From JALZDI01 sp036259355 (GTDB lineage: Bacteria; Actinomycetota; Actinomycetes; Propionibacteriales; Nocardioidaceae), in NCBI GenBank assembly GCA_036259355.1, contig DATABY010000050.1, forward strand, positions 1 to 46,645: a stretch of DNA of 46,645 nt. The letters run 5' to 3'. Below, one piece after another: positions 42,637 to 46,645 of this stretch; within the stretch, counting starts at the first letter, position 1, and each line of letters opens with the position of its first letter. A program made the position numbers and the translations under genes. The notes below the pieces were generated by a model that ran no database searches, had not been told where the DNA came from, and saw only the letters and a list, made by a program, of their open reading frames with translations.

Positions 42637-44804
42637 CCGAGCCGGTCGACCAGAACTTCCTGGACGCCCTCGGCTCCCTGGGCATGCAACCTCCATCGGC
42701 GTCGCCTGCGCCCGGCCCTCCCGACGGTCGCCTGCTCGAGTTGTTCGACTCCCAGCTGGGCAGCAGGCACCTCGACCTGGCCGCGCGCTACCTACAGGCG
42801 CAAGGTCACGGCTTCTACACGATCGGATCGTCGGGCCACGAGGGCAACGCGGCGGTTGCCGCGGCTCTGCGACCGACCGACCCGGCGTTGCTGCACTACC
42901 GGTCCGGAGCCTTCTTCCTCGAGCGAGCACGGCAGGTCCCTGGCCAGGACCCGTTGCGTGACGTGCTGCTGGGGATCGTCGCTGCGGCGGAGGAGCCGAT
43001 CGCCGGTGGGCGCCACAAGGTGTTCGGCAACCACGACCTGGCGGTGATCCCGCAGACGTCGACGATCGCCTCGCACCTTCCTCGGGCGGTCGGTGTCGCG
43101 TGGTCGCTCGCCCGCGCGCGACGCCTCGGTGTCGAGTCCGCGTGGCCCGAGGACGCCGTGACCGTCTGCAGCTTCGGTGACGCCTCGGTCAACCACTCGA
43201 CCGCCCTCGGGGCCATCAACGCCGCCGTGCACTCGGCGTACCAGGGCCTGCCGATGCCCCTGCTGCTCGTGTGCGAGGACAACGGTATCGGCATCAGCGT
43301 GCGAACCCCGCCGGGATGGGTGGCGCGCCGTTACGCCGACCACGCCGGTCTGGAGTACTTCGCCGCCGACGGGTGCGACATCGAGGAGACGCTGGCAGTA
43401 GCCGAGCAGGCTTCCGCGTGGGTGCGGAAGCGACGTCGGCCTGCCTTCCTGCACCTGCGGGTAGTCCGCCTGATGGGCCATGCCGGCTCCGACGTGGAGG
43501 GCGCCTACCGGACCTCTCGTGAGGTGGCCACGGAGCTGCGGCGCGATCCCGTGCTCGCGAGTGCCCGCCTGCTGGTCGAGCGGGGAGTGCTCACGCCCGA
43601 CGAGGTGCGCGACCGGTACGAGGCCAAGCGCGAAGAGGTTCGCCGGCTGGCTGCGGAGGTGGCACAGGCGCCACGGCTGGGCTCGGCGGAGGAGGTGATG
43701 CGCCCCCTCCATCGGCCAGTGACGGCGAAGCGCCCGGCGTACTTGGCAGAAGCGCTTCCCGTGCCCACGGACGTCCCGCCGGACGGGCTCACGGTCGCGC
43801 GGTCGGTGAACCGGGCGCTGGGCGAGGTGCTGGAGGAGTGCCCGGAGTCGGTCGTCTTCGGGGAGGACGTGGCGCGTAAGGGCGGCGTGTACGGCGTGAC
43901 CCGCGGGCTGAGAAAGAAGTTCGGCGGCGCGCGGGTGTTCGATACCCTGCTCGACGAGCAGTCGATCCTCGGTCTGGCGCTCGGCGCGGGGTTGTCCGGC
44001 CTGCTGCCGATCCCGGAGATCCAGTACCTCGCCTACGTGCACAACGCCGCCGACCAGCTGCGCGGGGAGGGCGCGACTCTGCCGTTCTTCTCCTCCGGGC
44101 AGTACCGCAACCCGATGGTGTTGAGGATCGCCGGTTACGCGTACCAGAAGGGCTTCGGAGGGCACTTCCACAACGACAACTCCATCGCGGCGCTGCGTGA
44201 CATCCCCGGGGTCGTCGTCGCGTCCCCGGCCCGGCCGGACGACGCGGCAGCCATGCTCAAGTCGTGTACTGCCCTGGCCAGGGCCGACGGCTCGATCTGC
44301 GTGTTCCTGGAGCCGATCGCGCGGTACCACACGCGTGACCTGCACGCCGAGGGCGACGGCGGATGGCTGACGGCTTATCCGGACGAGGCGCGGATGGAGG
44401 AGCTGGCCGCAGTGGGGAGGGCCCGGACATACGGAGATGGCTCAGACCTCACCTTGGTGACGTTCGGCAACGGCCTGCACATGAGCCTTCGCGTGGCACG
44501 CCGGCTGGCCGACGCCGGTGTCGGCTGCCGGGTGCTCGATCTGCGCTGGCTTGCGCCGCTGCCGGTTGATGACCTGTTGCACGAGGCGAGCGCCAGCGGG
44601 CGGGTGCTGGTGGTCGATGAGACCAGGCGCAGCGGCGGGGTCTCCGAGTCAGTACTCACGGCACTGCTCGACCACGGCTTCTCGGGTGCGATGGCGAGGG
44701 TGACGAGCCGGGACAGCTTCGTCCCGCTGGGCGGTGCCGCCAGCCATGTCCTACTCGACGAGAATGACATCGAGGAAGCGGCTGAGAAGCTGCTCAACCG
44801 CTGA
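42633..44804 (+). CDS. 2-oxoacid dehydrogenase E1, alpha-beta fusion
   Basis: 723 aa, GTG 42633. Residues 1-about 375 are the E1 alpha part: HGFYTIGSSGHEGNAAVAAA, HYRSGAFFLERAR, and the thiamine-diphosphate motif GDASVNHS (Asp183) with EDN at 215-217. Residues about 386-723 are the beta part (VVFGEDVARKGGVYGVTRGL, LLDEQSILGLALGAGLSGLL, EIQYLAYVHNAADQLRGEGA, HFHNDNSIAALRDIPGVVVA). It decarboxylates a 2-oxoacid and passes the acyl group to lipoyl-E2 and CoA. Separate alpha and beta genes are usual; fusions exist in actinobacteria. No E2 or E3 gene is in the window, so it must use those of another complex. Last gene of the operon. Confidence 0.92.
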   Translation: MTEPVDQNFLDALGSLGMQPPSASPAPGPPDGRLLELFDSQLGSRHLDLAARYLQAQGHGFYTIGSSGHEGNAAVAAALRPTDPALLHYRSGAFFLERARQVPGQDPLRDVLLGIVAAAEEPIAGGRHKVFGNHDLAVIPQTSTIASHLPRAVGVAWSLARARRLGVESAWPEDAVTVCSFGDASVNHSTALGAINAAVHSAYQGLPMPLLLVCEDNGIGISVRTPPGWVARRYADHAGLEYFAADGCDIEETLAVAEQASAWVRKRRRPAFLHLRVVRLMGHAGSDVEGAYRTSREVATELRRDPVLASARLLVERGVLTPDEVRDRYEAKREEVRRLAAEVAQAPRLGSAEEVMRPLHRPVTAKRPAYLAEALPVPTDVPPDGLTVARSVNRALGEVLEECPESVVFGEDVARKGGVYGVTRGLRKKFGGARVFDTLLDEQSILGLALGAGLSGLLPIPEIQYLAYVHNAADQLRGEGATLPFFSSGQYRNPMVLRIAGYAYQKGFGGHFHNDNSIAALRDIPGVVVASPARPDDAAAMLKSCTALARADGSICVFLEPIARYHTRDLHAEGDGGWLTAYPDEARMEELAAVGRARTYGDGSDLTLVTFGNGLHMSLRVARRLADAGVGCRVLDLRWLAPLPVDDLLHEASASGRVLVVDETRRSGGVSESVLTALLDHGFSGAMARVTSRDSFVPLGGAASHVLLDENDIEEAAEKLLNR

Positions 44805-44943
44805 GGTCGATCAACGCCATCAGCGTCGCGAGCTTGTACCTCGCGGTGCGGGCCCTGGTCTCGAGGACTGCGACGACGCGCTGGCCCAGCGCCAGCGGAT
44901 CCGCGGTGCCGACGAGGTCATGGCTGCCAGTATGGAGCGGCGA
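44794..44943 (-). pseudogene. Remnant of an HNH-endonuclease-like N-terminus
   Basis: On the minus strand this frame reads ADPLALGQRVVAVLETRART followed by ARYKLATLMALIDL, then stops inside the 3' end of the E1 gene. This resembles the N-terminus of actinobacterial HNH endonuclease-type proteins, from memory of the family. A likely start MTSSAP lies in another frame just upstream (ATG near 44925), separated by a one-base shift near 44898. Only about 45 residues remain. It is a broken fragment, not a working gene. Confidence 0.45.
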
Positions 44944-44960
44944 CCCTTCGAAGGAGAAGC

Positions 44961-45225
44961 ATGGGCAAGCTCGTCCGCGACCGGATCCCCCGAGATCATC
45001 CGTGCGCAAGGGCGTACGGACGACACGCGGGTTCTTGTCGACGACGCGTACCGTGCCGCCCTCCTCGACAAGCTGGTCGAGGAGTCGGAGGAGCTGCGTG
45101 CCGCTCCACCGGACTCGGCGCTGGACGAGGCCGCGGACGTCTACGAGAGGTGCGGCATGCGGTGCCGTGGATCTGGCGAGCGGCTACTTCCGACGGTCGG
45201 CCGCTCACTGAGCTCGGTGAAGTGA
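44961..45225 (+). pseudogene. Frameshifted MazG-like nucleotide pyrophosphohydrolase
   Basis: ATG 44961 follows AAGGAG and begins MGKLVRDRIP, the conserved start of phosphoribosyl-ATP-pyrophosphatase/MazG-like proteins. One extra C in the run near 44994-44998 shifts the frame; the adjacent frame continues EIIRAQGRTDDTRVLVDDAY, then LLDKLVEESEELRAAP and DEAADVYE with the acidic helix. After about 45150 the family match is lost and the C-terminal helix is absent. It needs a sequence check, but both a frameshift and a lost C-terminus point to decay. The rest of 45226-45314 shows no gene; a short in-frame tail ending 45278 is not recognised. Confidence 0.65.
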
Positions 45226-45314
45226 CGGGTTACGAGCTGCCGCTGTCCCGTGACAAGCGCGAGGTTACAGCCGGATAGGTCTCGCGGGTGCTGCGGCCAT
45301 CGGCTCATGCTGTC

Positions 45315-46556
45315 TCAGTGCAGGTCGAGCAGTTGCTGGGTGAGGTCGGTGACGATGCGGTCGCTGGCGTCGCGGTGGTCGATGAGCTCGCGGCCGTCTT
45401 TGGTGTAGAACCGGAACCGGCCGCCTTTACCTTGGATGCGCAGTCGCCCGGAGTGGACGTTGCGATGATGTCGCGGACATAGCGAGACCAGCTTGTCCAG
45501 GTCGGTGTGGCCGCCGTCGATCCAGTGGATCAGGTGGTGCAGCTGGACCAGCCGGCTGCGACAGCCCGGGACTCGGCAGCGGCCCTGGTCCCGGACACCT
45601 GCTCCGCGTCGTTGCGCGGGTGAGGCGGTGCGAGCGGTGCGACCAAGTTCGACCGGTGAGCCGTCGGGGCCGGTCACCACGCGGGAGACCGCGGCGTCGC
45701 AGGCCAGCTGCCGCACCAGCGACGTGCCGATGCTGCCGAAGCCGTCCAGCTGGGCCGGTGCGGCGCCGAGCTTGCCGATGAGCGCTTCCCAGGACAAGAC
45801 CAAGGTCAGGTGCGGGCGCACACCGTTGTCCTGCGGCAGCCCGGCGTCGAGCACCGATCGGCACAGGGCGCCGAGCGCGTCGACGCGGCGTTGCCCGGCG
45901 GAGCGTTCGTCGCCGGCCTCGGGCTTGGACAGGGTGCCCAGCACCTGCGCCAGCATCGCGCCGGTCTCGGCGTCCAGCACGCCCTTGGCGACGTACTCCT
46001 CCCCGACCGGGGTGACCGAGAAGAACCGGCGGGCCATCGCCTTCTTCGCCGCCTCGTCCACACTCTCCGGGTCGATGCTCTGCTTCAAGGTGCGGATCGC
46101 CTCGCGCAGGTCCCACGGGTCGTTCGATCGCGCCAGCTTTACCAGCGACTCTTCAGCCGCCTTGACCGCCTCCAGCCCCAGATCCTCGACCGCACCGGCG
46201 AGGATCTCCACGTGCGCGAGGTTGATGTCGCCGGCCAGGAACGCCGCGTGCACCTTGGGCAGATGCTTGATCTGCTGCCCGACCTGGACCCGCCGGCGGG
46301 CCTCACCCGGGGTCATCCTCCGGTTGTGCCGCAACCACGATGCCGCGGTCCGCGCACCGACGTCCTTGTAGGCCTCGGTGGCCTCGAACGCCGCCGTCGT
46401 CTCGGCGAACACCGCCTCCACCTGGTCGGCCAGCCGCCGCAGCCGCCGCATTCGCGCCTCGAGCTGCTCGGCGGTCAGCACCGCCAGGTTGTCGGCACGC
46501 ACCACCGCGACCGCCTCCACGAGACGGTCCACCGACGACTGGCTGGTCGAGCACAT
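45315..46556 (-). CDS. DUF222 (13E12-repeat) HNH endonuclease family protein
   Basis: 413 aa, ATG 46556. Residues about 10-290 are the DUF222 region (YKDVGARTAASWLRHNRRMT, VQVGQQIKHLPKVHAAFLAG, AKGVLDAETGAMLAQVLGTL), common in actinobacteria and known as 13E12 repeats in mycobacteria. Residues about 330-375 are the HNH domain: C-RVPG-C, LVQLHHLIHWIDGGHTDLDK, LVSLCPRHHRNVH, with the Cys pairs for zinc and the HH residues for catalysis. Such genes occur in many copies per genome and may be mobile; their role is not known. The nearby endonuclease remnant suggests turnover of this type of gene here. Probably leaderless transcription. Confidence 0.88.
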   Translation of the reverse strand: MCSTSQSSVDRLVEAVAVVRADNLAVLTAEQLEARMRRLRRLADQVEAVFAETTAAFEATEAYKDVGARTAASWLRHNRRMTPGEARRRVQVGQQIKHLPKVHAAFLAGDINLAHVEILAGAVEDLGLEAVKAAEESLVKLARSNDPWDLREAIRTLKQSIDPESVDEAAKKAMARRFFSVTPVGEEYVAKGVLDAETGAMLAQVLGTLSKPEAGDERSAGQRRVDALGALCRSVLDAGLPQDNGVRPHLTLVLSWEALIGKLGAAPAQLDGFGSIGTSLVRQLACDAAVSRVVTGPDGSPVELGRTARTASPAQRRGAGVRDQGRCRVPGCRSRLVQLHHLIHWIDGGHTDLDKLVSLCPRHHRNVHSGRLRIQGKGGRFRFYTKDGRELIDHRDASDRIVTDLTQQLLDLH

Positions 46557-46562
46557 GTTCGA

Positions 46563-46591
46563 ACACTACGGCCGCCAACGGCACAGTTCAG
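46563..46591 (-). promoter_or_regulatory. Promoter of the HNH gene, leaderless type
   Basis: On the minus strand CTGAAC (46591-46586), a 17-nt spacer and TAGTGT (46568-46563) form a -35/-10 pair. The -10 ends 6 nt before the ATG at 46556, and no ribosome-binding site is visible. The spacing predicts transcription starting at the start codon. Confidence 0.45.
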
Positions 46592-46645
46592 CCATGAGCA
46601 CGGTCCGTGGGGACAACCACCACGCTTGATTTCCCTGTGGACGAA

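Overview
The window is high-GC DNA (about 70% by eye) with many GTG starts, mostly TGA stops, pervasive 4-nt ATGA/GTGA overlaps and several TANNNT -10 elements. This is the signature of an actinobacterium. The gene mix (LVIVD-repeat/DUF305 pair, DUF222-HNH gene, NrtR-type Nudix regulator) would fit Nocardioidaceae or a relative, but the genus cannot be proven from this sequence. No rRNA, tRNA, CRISPR array, transposase or prophage was seen. The region is a run of catabolic and transport islands, each with its own one-component regulator.

Layout. (1) 52-4538: a secreted FN3/Big_5 protein, an NrtR-like Nudix regulator with a perfect palindrome at its 5' end, a lipoprotein and a small unknown protein. 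(2) 4580-12869: an IclR regulator divergent from a branched-chain-amino-acid-type ABC importer (binding lipoprotein, LivH, a LivM-LivG fusion, LivF), followed by an MBL-fold protein that has lost half of its metal motif and a PheA/TfdB-type FAD monooxygenase. This is probably uptake and hydroxylation of an aromatic or other organic acid. (3) 12881-22505, minus strand: a peptide ABC importer (A-B-C-D-F), a gamma-glutamyltransferase-family hydrolase, a GntR/FCD regulator and an L-lactate-permease-family carrier, all tightly coupled. (4) 22793-27483: GntP permease, DUF1537 acid-sugar kinase, PdxA2 dehydrogenase and DeoR regulator, matching the D-threonate to dihydroxyacetone-phosphate route. (5) 27528-32425: BCCT transporter, LVIVD-repeat protein divergent from a His-rich DUF305 lipoprotein, and PncC/CinA-C. 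(6) 32445-44804: HyuA/HyuB ATP-dependent amidohydrolase divergent from a GntR/FCD regulator, then a seven-gene plus-strand run: MHS-type MFS carrier, DUF2848 protein, a 47-aa membrane protein, a sodium:solute symporter, a DUF1445 (YcsI/D-glutamate cyclase-like) protein, a nitrilase-superfamily amidase and a fused alpha-beta 2-oxoacid dehydrogenase E1. (7) 44805-46556: decayed gene fragments followed by a DUF222-HNH endonuclease gene.

The best candidate for an undescribed system is island 6. Two operators with the same 13-bp core (ATCGTCKGACGAT, K = G or T) sit exactly 4 nt upstream of a TANNNT -10, one facing hyuAB and one facing the transporter operon, with the gntR gene between them. This defines a regulon directly in the sequence. 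Its enzymes suggest import, lactam or hydantoin-like ring chemistry around a 5-oxoproline/glutamate-type skeleton, deamidation, and oxidative decarboxylation of a 2-oxoacid. The substrate is not determined by the sequence.
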